Shown: positions 1 to 7,424 of the stretch, piece after piece
Layout: each line of letters starts with the position of its first letter
Numbering within the stretch: the first letter of the stretch is position 1
NCBI GenBank assembly: GCA_027066965.1
Contig: JAMOMT010000020.1
Coordinates: 1 to 17,520, forward strand
Source of the DNA: Archaeoglobaceae archaeon
GTDB taxonomy: Archaea; Halobacteriota; Archaeoglobi; Archaeoglobales; Archaeoglobaceae
Length of the DNA: 17,520 nucleotides
Direction: 5' to 3'
Notes under the pieces: model-generated
Seen by the model: only the letters and a program-made list of their open reading frames with translations
What the model was told of the DNA's origin: nothing
Database searches by the model: none
Position numbers and translations under genes: made by a program

Positions 1-206
1 AGGTGAAGCAGCTCATGGAGGAGACGAAGGTTGCAGAGAAGGTTGATCATAGGTACCTAGTTATTCCGGGGCTGGCTGCGAGACTGCAGGGGGCGCTCGA
101 AGACGAAACGGGGTGGAAGATACTCGTCGGGCCGACTGACTCCGGGAGGCTGAAGGCCTGGTTAGAACAGAACTGGCCGCCTAACGGAGTGGAGGTTAAG
201 AGTTGA
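1..206 (+). CDS. cdhE: Acetyl-CoA decarbonylase/synthase corrinoid iron-sulfur protein, gamma subunit, C-terminal end (partial)
   Basis: Only the last 67 or so codons are in the window; the frame is open to the left edge, so the GTG at base 3 is probably internal. The tail contains the pattern VIPGLAARLQG followed by ETGW, VGP and DSGR, which I recognise as the end of the large corrinoid iron-sulfur subunit (CdhE/AcsC family) of the CO dehydrogenase/acetyl-CoA synthase complex. That subunit carries the methyl group on a cobamide between the tetrahydropterin donor and acetyl-CoA synthase in the Wood-Ljungdahl pathway. The [4Fe-4S] motif of the family is N-terminal and lies outside the window. 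The gene ends in TGA and is followed by T-rich sequence. The family call rests on the C-terminal motif only; the related delta subunit is a less likely alternative. Confidence 0.7.
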   Translation, partial: VKQLMEETKVAEKVDHRYLVIPGLAARLQGALEDETGWKILVGPTDSGRLKAWLEQNWPPNGVEVKS

Positions 207-230
207 TTTTTTGTTAATCATTGGTTTTCA
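204..230 (+). terminator. T-rich transcription terminator after cdhE
   Basis: The stop codon runs directly into a run of six T followed by further T clusters. Oligo-T on the coding strand is the usual archaeal termination signal. There is no strong hairpin. This is a base-composition call. Confidence 0.35.
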
Positions 231-800
231 ACATATCTACGTAAAGCATTTTTGAAATCTTCCATCTCAATTAGTATTAAATTCCACGGTAAGAAATTTA
301 GTGATTTTATTTCGTGCAAATACATGTACATGAGATATTTCAGTAGTTTCTCAAAAGATGTCATAACCGTAGGAGTTTTAGCAACCATTATCGCCACCTT
401 GCCCATTGCAGAAGCGTTGATCATACTGCCCAACCTATGTTTTCTACTAGTTCTGTTTTCAACCTCTATTGCAACAAAACATCTTGGATTGTTATTAAAT
501 TTAAAATTGTGATTAAACGTTTCAGGATACCTACCGTATTCTATTAGCGAATTAAATAGATTCTCGCAATTATAGTAGGATCCATTTATATTGCTTAAAT
601 CTCCTCTAATTATTCACGTAAGCGTATTTAGGGTCGCTAAACCTATTAAACGGGCCAACGGCATAATCTATCTTGGGAACACAGAGCTCACGTGTGTAAG
701 CATCCTCAGAGTTCTTAGCTACATCCCAGTTACGAATAACTTTCTCTTCGCCAAAAACATCTTTCAAAAGATTTAGTAACTCATCGTCTTCCGGAGGCAT
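218..800 (-). pseudogene. Frameshifted nuclease-like protein (PD-(D/E)XK-like), about 195 residues in two frames
   Basis: The gene starts at ATG 800 and reads 64 codons to a TAG at 606-608. A second frame is open from 613 to the stop at 218. Joining the frames around 606-614 gives one continuous protein of about 195 residues. The first part holds a KIDYAVGPFN segment and the second the segment FVAIEVENRTSRKHRLGS. An Asp followed later by Glu-x-Glu in a predicted strand is the layout of PD-(D/E)XK nucleases, and the SRKH/GSxINAS stretch resembles archaeal proteins of that type. The fold assignment is inference. The promoter looks intact, with a TATA-like box at 821-830, so inactivation may be recent. 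A one-base sequencing error at 606-614 would restore the gene. The flanks are AT-rich compared with the cdh and hem genes. Confidence 0.55.
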
Positions 801-820
801 AAGTAACTTATCAAAATCAA

Positions 821-830
821 GTATTTATTG
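821..830 (-). promoter_or_regulatory. TATA-like box before the frameshifted gene
   Basis: On the minus strand this reads CAATAAATAC, centred 26 bases before ATG 800. That is the spacing expected for a leaderless archaeal transcript. Confidence 0.35.
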
Positions 831-842
831 TTTTGGAAATTA

Positions 843-862
843 ACTAAAAGTAAAGCAGAAAA
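843..862 (-). terminator. T-rich terminator after cobA
   Basis: Just past the cobA stop codon the minus strand has repeated T clusters (TTTT, TTT, TTTT) without a clear hairpin, as expected for an archaeal terminator. Confidence 0.35.
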
Positions 863-1621
863 TCAATCAAAAAACCCTTCAAAAAACTCCACAACCTTCT
901 CCCTCACGGAAACGACATCACCTATCACGACTATCGCCGGGGAACTCACACCTTCTCTCTCCGCAACCTCAGCAATATCCCTGAGCTTTGAACAAACGAC
1001 CCTCTGCCTCTCGCAGCAACCCCACTGAATTATCGCAGCAGGAGTTTCGGGGTCCTTCCCGTGCTCCATCAACCTTTTCACGTTCTCCCTCAGGTTCGCC
1101 ATGCCCATCAGAATGACGATTGTGGCGTTCAGCTTTGCCAAAGCATCCCAGTTCAGTCTCTCCCTCGCCTGCCTGCCCGTTATAAAGACGACAGCCGGGT
1201 CGTACCTCCTGTGAGTTATGGGAATGCCTGCACACGCAGGAGCGGCTATTGCAGAGCTAACTCCCGGCACGACAGCAAACCTAACACCATTTTCAGCGAG
1301 GTACTCCATCTCTTCCCCGCCCCTACCGAATATGAACGGGTCTCCAGCCTTCAGTCTGAGAACTTTCTTTCCTTCCTTCGCAAGCTTAACAAGGAGCTCG
1401 TTTATCTCGTCCTGCTTCAACCTGTGTCTTCCAGCTCTCTTCCCCGCGTCGATTTTCTCAGCCTTGCTCCTCTCAATCAGCTCTCTGACTTTCTCCCCAA
1501 GCAGTTCGTCGTGGATTATGACATCGACTTCCTCTATTAGCTTCTTCGCAGCCTCAGTTATCAGGTTTCCGCAGCCTGCCCCAGCTATGTAAACGATTCC
1601 TTCGCTTTTTTCGCCCTTCAT
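863..1621 (-). CDS. cobA: Uroporphyrinogen-III C-methyltransferase (SUMT)
   Basis: The 252-residue product has the length and motif order of single-domain SUMT: an N-terminal VYIAGAG loop, VIIHDELL, the GKRAGRH motif (residues about 61-67), the conserved LKAGDPFIFGRGGEE block (about 89-103) and VVPGVSSAIAAPACAGIPITHR (in pieces, about 117-138). The enzyme transfers two methyl groups from S-adenosylmethionine to uroporphyrinogen III, giving precorrin-2 for siroheme, heme (by the archaeal siroheme route) and cobamides. The N-terminal loop reads GAGCGNLIT where most family members have GAGPGDPxLLT, so it is two residues shorter with Cys for Pro. ATG 1621 is preceded by a good ribosome binding site (GAGGGGAGG). 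It is the last gene of hemL-hemC-cobA, 58 bases after hemC. Confidence 0.93.
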   Translation of the reverse strand: MKGEKSEGIVYIAGAGCGNLITEAAKKLIEEVDVIIHDELLGEKVRELIERSKAEKIDAGKRAGRHRLKQDEINELLVKLAKEGKKVLRLKAGDPFIFGRGGEEMEYLAENGVRFAVVPGVSSAIAAPACAGIPITHRRYDPAVVFITGRQARERLNWDALAKLNATIVILMGMANLRENVKRLMEHGKDPETPAAIIQWGCCERQRVVCSKLRDIAEVAEREGVSSPAIVVIGDVVSVREKVVEFFEGFFD

Positions 1622-1679
1622 TGCAGCCTCCCCTCTCCCTCTGCCACTTCTGCCACTACTCCACGATTACGCTTGCAAC

Positions 1680-2627
1680 TCAAACCCTGTACTGCCTGAT
1701 TATTCTCTCGCACTCTTTCTTCGCATTTTTGGCTATCTCCCTTGCTTCCTCCACGGCAGTGTCTCTCTTCAGCCTCTCCTCGCCCCTAATGTCTCTGTCT
1801 TTTCCGTAAACGTGGAAAACGAGGTTGACAACATTTCCATCCACGCAAGCGTATATGCCTGCTGGAACGGCACAGCCTATGCCGAGAGTTTCCAAAACAG
1901 CCCTCTCGACGCTCGCCTCGCAGAAAGTTTTCTCGTGGTTCATGAAGCTCACCAACTCCTCCTCTCCCCGCCTCGTCTCGACCGCTATTATTCCCTGAGT
2001 GGCCGAAGGAACGAACTGAGTGGGGTCGAGTGTTTCCCTCTCGACTTCAATCCCGAGCCTTATTAGGCCCGCTTCAGCAAGCAGAATTGCGTCGTACTCA
2101 CCCTCCTTCAGCTTTCTGAGCCTGGTGTCAACATTTCCTCTCAGGTTCTTGATTTTGAGGTTTGGAAAAATCCTTTCGATCTGAGCGATCCTCCTCAGGC
2201 TCGAAGTTCCAACGACTCCACCGATCTCGTTGAGCTCTCTGAGCGTTCTCGGAATTTCACCTTCTTTTTCATCTACTTCTATCTCTTCGCCAGAATTTAA
2301 AACACCAGAACGCAAAACTGCACAATCGCAGGGGCTCTCCCTTTCGAGAACTGCAGCAATAACCCCTTTTATCTTCGACGGTACATCCTTGTAGCTATGA
2401 ACTGCAACATCAACCCTACCCTCAGCAAGAGCCTCGTCAATGCTCTGAACGAAGGCTCCAACCCCCTTGAACTCGTGTAGTGGTTTGTCTTTCATTACGT
2501 CTCCGCCTGTCTTAATTATCCTGACCTCTACTTCGTATCCTGCCTTTCTCAGCTTCTCCACGACCTTTTCCGTTTGAGCCAATGCGAGCTTGCTTCCTCT
2601 CGTCCCAACTACAACTTTCTCAGGCAT
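1680..2627 (-). CDS. hemC: Hydroxymethylbilane synthase (porphobilinogen deaminase)
   Basis: The 315-residue protein condenses four porphobilinogen molecules into hydroxymethylbilane. Visible motifs are GTRGSKLALAQ at residues 8-18, KDVPS at 80-84 with the catalytic Asp 81, GTSSLRR at 140-146, the NLRGNVDTRL block at 161-170, PSATQG at 207-212, and Cys 252 in GIGCAVPAG, the cofactor-binding cysteine. The loop between residues 105 and 137 seems longer than usual (rich in Glu). The ATG at 2627 lies 19 bases inside the end of hemL, so translation is probably coupled. This start gives the expected short N-terminus before GTRGSKLA. Confidence 0.95.
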   Translation of the reverse strand: MPEKVVVGTRGSKLALAQTEKVVEKLRKAGYEVEVRIIKTGGDVMKDKPLHEFKGVGAFVQSIDEALAEGRVDVAVHSYKDVPSKIKGVIAAVLERESPCDCAVLRSGVLNSGEEIEVDEKEGEIPRTLRELNEIGGVVGTSSLRRIAQIERIFPNLKIKNLRGNVDTRLRKLKEGEYDAILLAEAGLIRLGIEVERETLDPTQFVPSATQGIIAVETRRGEEELVSFMNHEKTFCEASVERAVLETLGIGCAVPAGIYACVDGNVVNLVFHVYGKDRDIRGEERLKRDTAVEEAREIAKNAKKECERIIRQYRV

Positions 2628-3868
2628 GCGTTCGCTACCTCTACCGTTTTTTCAACCTCCTCCTCGCCATGAGCTACGCTGACGAAGCACGTCTCGTACT
2701 GTGATGGTGGTAGGAAAACTCCACTCTTCAGCATCTCGGCAAAGAACTCCATATACTTAGATGCGTCGAGTTTCAGAGCCTGAGCGTAATCCTTTGGCTT
2801 CTCTCCGAAGTATATGCAGAACATCGACGCTATGTTACCAGCAGAATAACCCCTCTTTTCGAGTTCGGGCTGGATTCCCTCGACTATTGCCCTCGTCCTC
2901 TCCTCAAGCTGCTTGTAGGGCTTGTTTTCTATAAGGTAACTAACAGTTGCATATCCAGCAGCCATCGTCAGAGGATTGCCGCTGAAAGTTCCCGCCTGAT
3001 AAACGGGGCCGAGGGGGGAAATCATCTCCATAATCTCCTTCTTACCACCGTAAACTCCAACAGGCAAGCCCCCGCCAGCGATCTTGCCGAGAGTTGTTAA
3101 GTCAGGTATAACTCCATAGTACTGCTGTGCTCCTCCCTCGCTCAGTCTAAAACCGGTTATTACCTCGTCGAAGATCAGCAATACATCGTTCTCCTGAGTT
3201 ACCTTCCTGACTTCCTTCAGGTAGTCCTTCTCGGGCAAGATGAGCGAGCTGTTGCCCATAACCGGCTCGAGGATCATGGCAGCAATTTCCTCCCTCTTCT
3301 TTTCAAGCAGGGAGGAGAGACTCTCTATGTCGTTGTAAGGAACCTGATACGTGTACTTGACAAACTCAGCAGGCACTCCTGCGGAATTCGGCGTTCCGTG
3401 GGTCGTTGCACCACTTCCAGCTTTCACGAGCACGACATCATGTGCTCCATGGAAGCTTCCCTCCACCTTTACTATTCCGTTTCTGCCGGTGTAGCCCCTC
3501 GCGAGCCTTATTGCAGCCATGGTAGCTTCACTACCTGTGTTTACAAACCTAAGCATCTCTATGCTTGGGTAAAGACTGGTTATGAGTTCCGCAAACTTAA
3601 CTTCGAGCTCTATCGGAGTTCCATAGAGCCAGCCCTTCTCAACCTGCTCTAGAATTGCCTTCTTAACCACGGGATGAGCATGTCCGAGTATCATAGGGCC
3701 ATAAGCGAGACAGTAGTCAACGTACTCATTTCCGTCAATGTCGTAGATCTTACAGCCCTCAGCTCTCTCGGTATAGAACGGGTAAGGCTTTATTGCTCTG
3801 ACTGGAGAGCTAACTCCAGCAGGCATCAGGTTTACAGCTTTTCGATAAAGTTCCTCCGACTTTGCCAT
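2609..3868 (-). CDS. hemL: Glutamate-1-semialdehyde 2,1-aminomutase
   Basis: This PLP enzyme converts glutamate-1-semialdehyde to 5-aminolevulinate in the C5 pathway. From ATG 3868 the product is 419 residues, close to the family's usual 420-430. Seen are MPAGVSSPVRA near the N-terminus, VNTGSEATMAAIR at 109-121, GSFHGAHD at 137-144, the IFDEVITGFR block at 232-241 and Lys 262 in LGKIAGGGLPVG, which forms the Schiff base. The frame stays open to an ATG at 3970, adding 34 basic residues (453 total), but that extension lacks family character, and a TATA box lies 27 bases before ATG 3868, fitting a leaderless start there. It is the first gene of hemL-hemC-cobA. The genes for glutamyl-tRNA reductase and porphobilinogen synthase are not in the window. 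Confidence 0.92.
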   Translation of the reverse strand: MAKSEELYRKAVNLMPAGVSSPVRAIKPYPFYTERAEGCKIYDIDGNEYVDYCLAYGPMILGHAHPVVKKAILEQVEKGWLYGTPIELEVKFAELITSLYPSIEMLRFVNTGSEATMAAIRLARGYTGRNGIVKVEGSFHGAHDVVLVKAGSGATTHGTPNSAGVPAEFVKYTYQVPYNDIESLSSLLEKKREEIAAMILEPVMGNSSLILPEKDYLKEVRKVTQENDVLLIFDEVITGFRLSEGGAQQYYGVIPDLTTLGKIAGGGLPVGVYGGKKEIMEMISPLGPVYQAGTFSGNPLTMAAGYATVSYLIENKPYKQLEERTRAIVEGIQPELEKRGYSAGNIASMFCIYFGEKPKDYAQALKLDASKYMEFFAEMLKSGVFLPPSQYETCFVSVAHGEEEVEKTVEVANACLRKL

Positions 3869-3889
3869 GTTTTTCCGTTGGAGCTCGTT

Positions 3890-3900
3890 TATTTTAATAT
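3890..3900 (-). promoter_or_regulatory. TATA box of the hemL-hemC-cobA operon
   Basis: The minus strand reads ATATTAAAATA, centred about 27 bases before ATG 3868. It supports 3868 over 3970 as the hemL start and suggests a leaderless mRNA. Confidence 0.45.
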
Positions 3901-4044
3901 TCTGTTTATCATCGTTCCAACGTTTATGTACTCGATTCAATAACTCGATTGCCAGTTTCTCTGAGGGCATTTAGTTATTTGGCATCGCTTAACATCGTTT
4001 AAACATCCAACGCCCAAATGCTCAATAAAGCTTACAATACTGCT

Positions 4045-4105
4045 TTAAACCCAAAACCAAAAAAGCGCACAATAAATACCAAAATATCAAAATAACAGCC
4101 AAAAA
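4045..4105 (-). terminator. Oligo-T terminator region after rpoD
   Basis: Directly after the rpoD stop the minus strand carries a series of T tracts (TTTTT, TTTT, TTTT, TTTTTT, TTTT) over about 60 bases, a strong archaeal U-tract terminator. It separates the ribosomal operon from hemL, which lies in the same direction. Confidence 0.5.
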
Positions 4106-4891
4106 TCAGAAGTGCTCGAGTATCTCGTTCATCTCTTCAGCCTTCTCCTTGAGCACTTCAACGCCTCTCCTCAGGATTTCCTTTGCTGGCATAGAACCTA
4201 TGCTCTCCACCGTAAACAGGTAGTTGTCCGTCTCCTTGACCTCTATCGCGTTCTCCTCGCAGGCGTTAACGCAACTCATGCACATCGAGCACTTCAGCAC
4301 ATCCTTTACCTCAACCCTGCCATCCTTTATTTCGAGCACTCCTCTCGGGCAGGCTTCGACACACTCCCCGCACCCGTCGCACTTCTCTCCAACTTCTATG
4401 TCGGGAATTATCCTGTAAGCGCATATCGAAACGGGCTTCCACTTCGCGTGCTCCCTCCCAGTCCCGAGCCTCGCAACCGCCTCTATCATGAGCTGTTGCC
4501 CCTCGTAAAGCTCCACGACTGGTATGTTGTCGTAAACAGGCTTCGTCTCAGGATCGTCTGAAACGAAGTCTCCCGAATAGACCATTCTCGGCCCCTCAGC
4601 GTTCAGCCTTAAAGAAACCTGACACTTCGGACATCCCTCTCCGCCACACTCGCACTCGTGCGGGAAGTTGAACTTGTCCACATCCGTTTTGAGCGGTATG
4701 AGACCTATGCGGTGAGCGAGCATCTCATCGTAAAGGTATGAGGTGTTCATGTAAACGTTAACGTAGTCAACTGCCATTGTCGGCACGTGTGCCATCATAG
4801 CCCTCCTTATAGAGTTCACGAGGGCTATCGGCACTCCTTTAATTACGAAAACTACCTTTTCCGGTGTGTCCTCAATGAATTCAAGCTCCAT
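4106..4891 (-). CDS. rpoD: RNA polymerase subunit D (Rpo3) with a two-cluster ferredoxin domain
   Basis: The 261-residue subunit D is the archaeal alpha-like assembly subunit that pairs with subunit L. The N-terminus has the alpha-like dimerisation motif (VPIALVNSIRRAMMAHVPTMA, in part, residues 19-40), followed by HRIGLIPL at 60-67. A Cys group at 80, 82, 87 and 90 resembles a zinc knuckle. Residues 171-211 form a ferredoxin-like insertion with two complete CxxCxxCxxxC sets (171/174/177/181 and 201/204/207/211), so both [4Fe-4S] clusters should be present. In the family some archaea keep two, some one and some none. The gene lies 66 bases after rps11 and has its own TATA box, so it can be expressed apart from the ribosomal genes. 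Confidence 0.96.
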   Translation of the reverse strand: MELEFIEDTPEKVVFVIKGVPIALVNSIRRAMMAHVPTMAVDYVNVYMNTSYLYDEMLAHRIGLIPLKTDVDKFNFPHECECGGEGCPKCQVSLRLNAEGPRMVYSGDFVSDDPETKPVYDNIPVVELYEGQQLMIEAVARLGTGREHAKWKPVSICAYRIIPDIEVGEKCDGCGECVEACPRGVLEIKDGRVEVKDVLKCSMCMSCVNACEENAIEVKETDNYLFTVESIGSMPAKEILRRGVEVLKEKAEEMNEILEHF

Positions 4892-4912
4892 GACGACACC
4901 TTGGCGAGAGGG

Positions 4913-4920
4913 TATAAAAA
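4913..4920 (-). promoter_or_regulatory. Internal TATA box before rpoD
   Basis: The minus strand reads TTTTTATA, centred 25 bases before the rpoD ATG (4891). This spacing fits a leaderless secondary promoter inside the operon, although a GGTG ribosome binding site also lies a few bases before the ATG. Confidence 0.45.
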
Positions 4921-4945
4921 CCTTAAACCTTGAAACCTTAAACTA
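4920..4945 (-). repeat. Three short AAGGTTT direct repeats before the rpoD TATA box
   Basis: In the rps11-rpoD gap the minus strand reads AAGGTTT three times at nearly regular spacing, just upstream of the TATA box. The copies lie where a BRE or a regulator site would be. No function is known from sequence alone. Confidence 0.45.
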
Positions 4946-4957
4946 AAATAAAAGAGA

Positions 4958-5362
4958 TCAAACTCTCCTACCCCTCTTTCCACCCGGCGGGCGAGTTCCG
5001 TCGTGCGGTATTGGAGTGACGTCCTCAATTCTGCCTATCTTGAGGCCAGCCCTCGCAAGAGCTCTTATCGCAGCCTGGGCTCCCGGTCCAGGAGTCGTGT
5101 GCTTGTTACCACCCGGGGCTCTGACCTTTATGTGAACTCCCTCAATTCCCTTCTCCTTAGCTATCTCCGCCACTCTCAACGCAGCCTGCATTGCAGTGTA
5201 GGGGTTCCCCTCGTCCCTGTCCGCCTTGACGATCATTCCACCGCTTATCCTCGCTATCGTCTCACTGCCCGTTATGTCAGTTATCGTGATTATTGTGTTG
5301 TTGTAGCTGCTGAATATGTGGGCTATACCCCACCTGCCCTTGCCCTTCTTCTTTTCAGCCAT
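4958..5362 (-). CDS. rps11: 30S ribosomal protein uS11
   Basis: The product is 134 residues and matches archaeal uS11 throughout. It has GIAHIFSSYNNTIITITD near the N-terminus, the ARISGGM and TAMQAA blocks, and the C-terminal DVTPIPHDGTRPPGGKRGRR signature. It sits on the platform of the small subunit next to 16S rRNA helix 23. It is the third gene in the archaeal order rps13-rps4-rps11-rpoD, 21 bases after rps4. Confidence 0.97.
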   Translation of the reverse strand: MAEKKKGKGRWGIAHIFSSYNNTIITITDITGSETIARISGGMIVKADRDEGNPYTAMQAALRVAEIAKEKGIEGVHIKVRAPGGNKHTTPGPGAQAAIRALARAGLKIGRIEDVTPIPHDGTRPPGGKRGRRV

Positions 5363-5383
5363 TCATCCACCTCCTCAAACAAA

Positions 5384-5932
5384 TTAAGCACTCTCTCCAG
5401 CTTCCTCAGCTTTCTCTACAAACCCCCTCTTTGCGAACGGGGAGTTGACGTAGTAGTCTATCTTGCTCTCCATGTCCCTCTCGACTATGAAGCTCGGGGA
5501 AGTGACCCTCCTACCGTCGACAGCTATATGGCCATGGGTTATGAGCTGCCTCGCCTGCTTTATCGTGTTCGCTAATCCCTGCCTGTAAACTCTCGTTTGC
5601 AATCTCCTCTCGAGGAAGTCCTCAACAGTCAGGTTTAGAATGTCGTCGAGAGTTGCTCCTTCCTCAAGGATTCCCATTCTTATGAGCTTCTTTATGACAG
5701 TTTGAGCCTTAGCCTTCGCGTAGGCCCCTTCAGCACCAGGTAGATCAACCTTCGCGAGTAGATCTCTCGCAACTCTCCTGTACTTCCTCAGAATGTTCTG
5801 GAAACGCCAGAGCTCCCTCTTGTTCCTCAGCCCGTACTTTATAACGATTTTAGCCTCCTTCTCGAGCCTCTCCCTGTTCCAGGGGTGAGTAGGAGTTACG
5901 TACTTCTTCCTGTGCCTCTTCGGATCACCCAT
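5384..5932 (-). CDS. rps4: 30S ribosomal protein uS4
   Basis: The 182-residue protein is archaeal uS4, a primary 16S rRNA binder at the body of the small subunit. It starts MGDPKRHRKKY and has the S4 RNA-binding domain with the block ARQLITHGHIAVDGRRV at about residues 126-142. A coupled arrangement is likely: it starts 13 bases after the rps13 stop, with a ribosome binding site in that gap. Confidence 0.97.
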   Translation of the reverse strand: MGDPKRHRKKYVTPTHPWNRERLEKEAKIVIKYGLRNKRELWRFQNILRKYRRVARDLLAKVDLPGAEGAYAKAKAQTVIKKLIRMGILEEGATLDDILNLTVEDFLERRLQTRVYRQGLANTIKQARQLITHGHIAVDGRRVTSPSFIVERDMESKIDYYVNSPFAKRGFVEKAEEAGESA

Positions 5933-5945
5933 AAAACCACCTCGG

Positions 5946-6389
5946 TTACTTCTTCCTCCTCACGACACCGACAGTCCTACCACTTCTACCAGTGCTCCTC
6001 GTCCTCTGACCTCTGACCTTCTTACCCTTCGCATGCCTCGAACCCCTGTAGCACTTCATTCTGATCATCATTTCGATGTCGACCATCTTCGCGAAGTCAA
6101 CGTCCTTGCTCAGCAGGTGGAGATCCTTACCCGTGTAAGGGTCCTTCCTCCTGTTCAGGACCCAGCTCGGCAAGGACTCGATTTCCTCCTCGACAAACTT
6201 CCTGAGCCTCTCTATCTCTTCGTCGCTCATCTCACCAAGTTTCTGTTTTGCGTCCAGTCCGAGATTGTTTACAATGCACCTCGCCATCCTGAGTCCTATT
6301 CCCTTAATTCCCGTTAACGCGAACATGACGCTCTTTTTGCCATCAAGGTCTGTGTCGGCAATCCTGACTATGTGCTTGAATTCACTCAT
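5946..6389 (-). CDS. rps13: 30S ribosomal protein uS13
   Basis: The 147-residue product is archaeal uS13, of the subunit head and the inter-subunit bridge. It shows the ALTGIKGIGLRMA helix-hairpin-helix near the N-terminus and the C-terminal basic block GQRTRSTGRSGRTVGV. It leads rps13-rps4-rps11-rpoD. A TATA box 26 bases before ATG 6389 suggests a leaderless operon mRNA. Confidence 0.97.
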   Translation of the reverse strand: MSEFKHIVRIADTDLDGKKSVMFALTGIKGIGLRMARCIVNNLGLDAKQKLGEMSDEEIERLRKFVEEEIESLPSWVLNRRKDPYTGKDLHLLSKDVDFAKMVDIEMMIRMKCYRGSRHAKGKKVRGQRTRSTGRSGRTVGVVRRKK

Positions 6390-6411
6390 GCCGTGTTGGA
6401 CTGGAGTATTG

Positions 6412-6419
6412 TATTTAAA
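6412..6419 (-). promoter_or_regulatory. TATA box of the rps13 operon
   Basis: The minus strand reads TTTAAATA, centred about 26 bases before the rps13 ATG. The clean match and spacing make this the best promoter in the window. Between this box and the end of csm4 (6640) I see no gene, only AT-rich sequence. Confidence 0.6.
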
Positions 6420-6639
6420 GGTTCTGTCGCTTGTTTTCGTTGCTGGTTATCCCCCGTGGCACACTCGCTTAAATGGTGTAATCTGGATTATCTCAGCCGG
6501 AGTGAGTTGGACTCAGTACTCAACAGCCACAAGAATCTAGACACAAAAAACTAATACTGTACTTATTGCAGACGTCAATAGGATGTGTTATGTTGTTAAA
6601 TAAATATATAAAAGTATAGATAAGATTTTTATTAACTAG

Positions 6640-7422
6640 TTAATCTACAACAGCTATAAGTGGTCTAAAAAATATAGGAACTCTATGATTTAAATCGTTC
6701 TCAACAAAAATAACTTGACCATCATCCATAACATTTACTTCAGACCCTTCCGGTATCACTACATAGGAATAAGACTTACCAGAACCATACCATATTGTCA
6801 CAGATTCCTGATAGATTTTTCCCTCTACCTCTTTACACGTGGGTAAATACCGGGAAATAAGCTTTCCAAAACCTTTACATTTTACCTCCAAATTGTATCT
6901 GTCAATACTATCCACAGAAGTTAGCCTAAACCTTCCGCTACCCTTAGACTTACGACCTCCAATACCAAGATCACCTAAGAGTCTAAAGCTTGCAATTAGT
7001 TTATTTAAGTCAAAGCTCTCGCTAAAAGAAACTATTACTGCCCACTCGTATTTTAAAGCGTTAATTAGGTATTCTTCGAATGGTGTCGGTTCATCCATAT
7101 CTCGTGCAACTCTGATCCTACTCAATTCTGTTACAAGCTCAGCTGGATCAATGATTTCATCCCCTTCTAGGGTAACATAAATGTGGGTTCCGTAATCAGG
7201 TAGGAATAACTTACCCCTTCTAACTATTAGCAGTGACGAAATCCTAAAGTGATCATCAATTAGTGCTTGAACAAGTTCATTTGGGTCACCATACAATTTT
7301 GACCATGCGTAAACCAAAGATCTAACTAAATAATCGCTTGGCATTCTCCACGGTCGTTCATGCCAAGTTCTCTGGAAGATTATCTTGGACTTAAACTCAA
7401 GTCTAATCAACTTTGTCTGCAT
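6640..7422 (-). CDS. csm4: Type III-A CRISPR effector subunit Csm4 (Cas5-like RAMP)
   Basis: The 260-residue protein matches Csm4 in its layout. The N-terminal part has SDYLVRSLVYAWSKLYG (residues 29-45) followed by FRISSLL and FLPDY, the equivalents of the family's SDTLFSA, ISSAFP and LPKP stretches. A glycine-rich RAMP loop, LGDLGIGGRKSKGSGRF, lies at 149-165. Csm4 caps the crRNA 5' handle and binds Cas10 at the foot of the Csm complex. The gene follows csm3 with a 2-base gap and ends the operon: csm5, which normally comes next, is absent, and the next gene is rps13. It is a little shorter than many family members. Its AT content is higher than that of the ribosomal genes. Confidence 0.8.
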   Translation of the reverse strand: MQTKLIRLEFKSKIIFQRTWHERPWRMPSDYLVRSLVYAWSKLYGDPNELVQALIDDHFRISSLLIVRRGKLFLPDYGTHIYVTLEGDEIIDPAELVTELSRIRVARDMDEPTPFEEYLINALKYEWAVIVSFSESFDLNKLIASFRLLGDLGIGGRKSKGSGRFRLTSVDSIDRYNLEVKCKGFGKLISRYLPTCKEVEGKIYQESVTIWYGSGKSYSYVVIPEGSEVNVMDDGQVIFVENDLNHRVPIFFRPLIAVVD

Positions 7423-7424
7423 AT

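Noticed and set aside
1061..1540. A 159-codon plus-strand frame inside cobA
   Set aside because: It lies antisense to cobA, which has all SUMT motifs.
3869..3970. N-terminal extension of HemL from ATG 3970
   Set aside because: The TATA box at 3890-3900 would lie inside it, and the 419-residue form matches the family length.
5003..5575. A 190-codon plus-strand frame across rps11 and rps4
   Set aside because: It is antisense to two certain ribosomal protein genes and its product has no family character.
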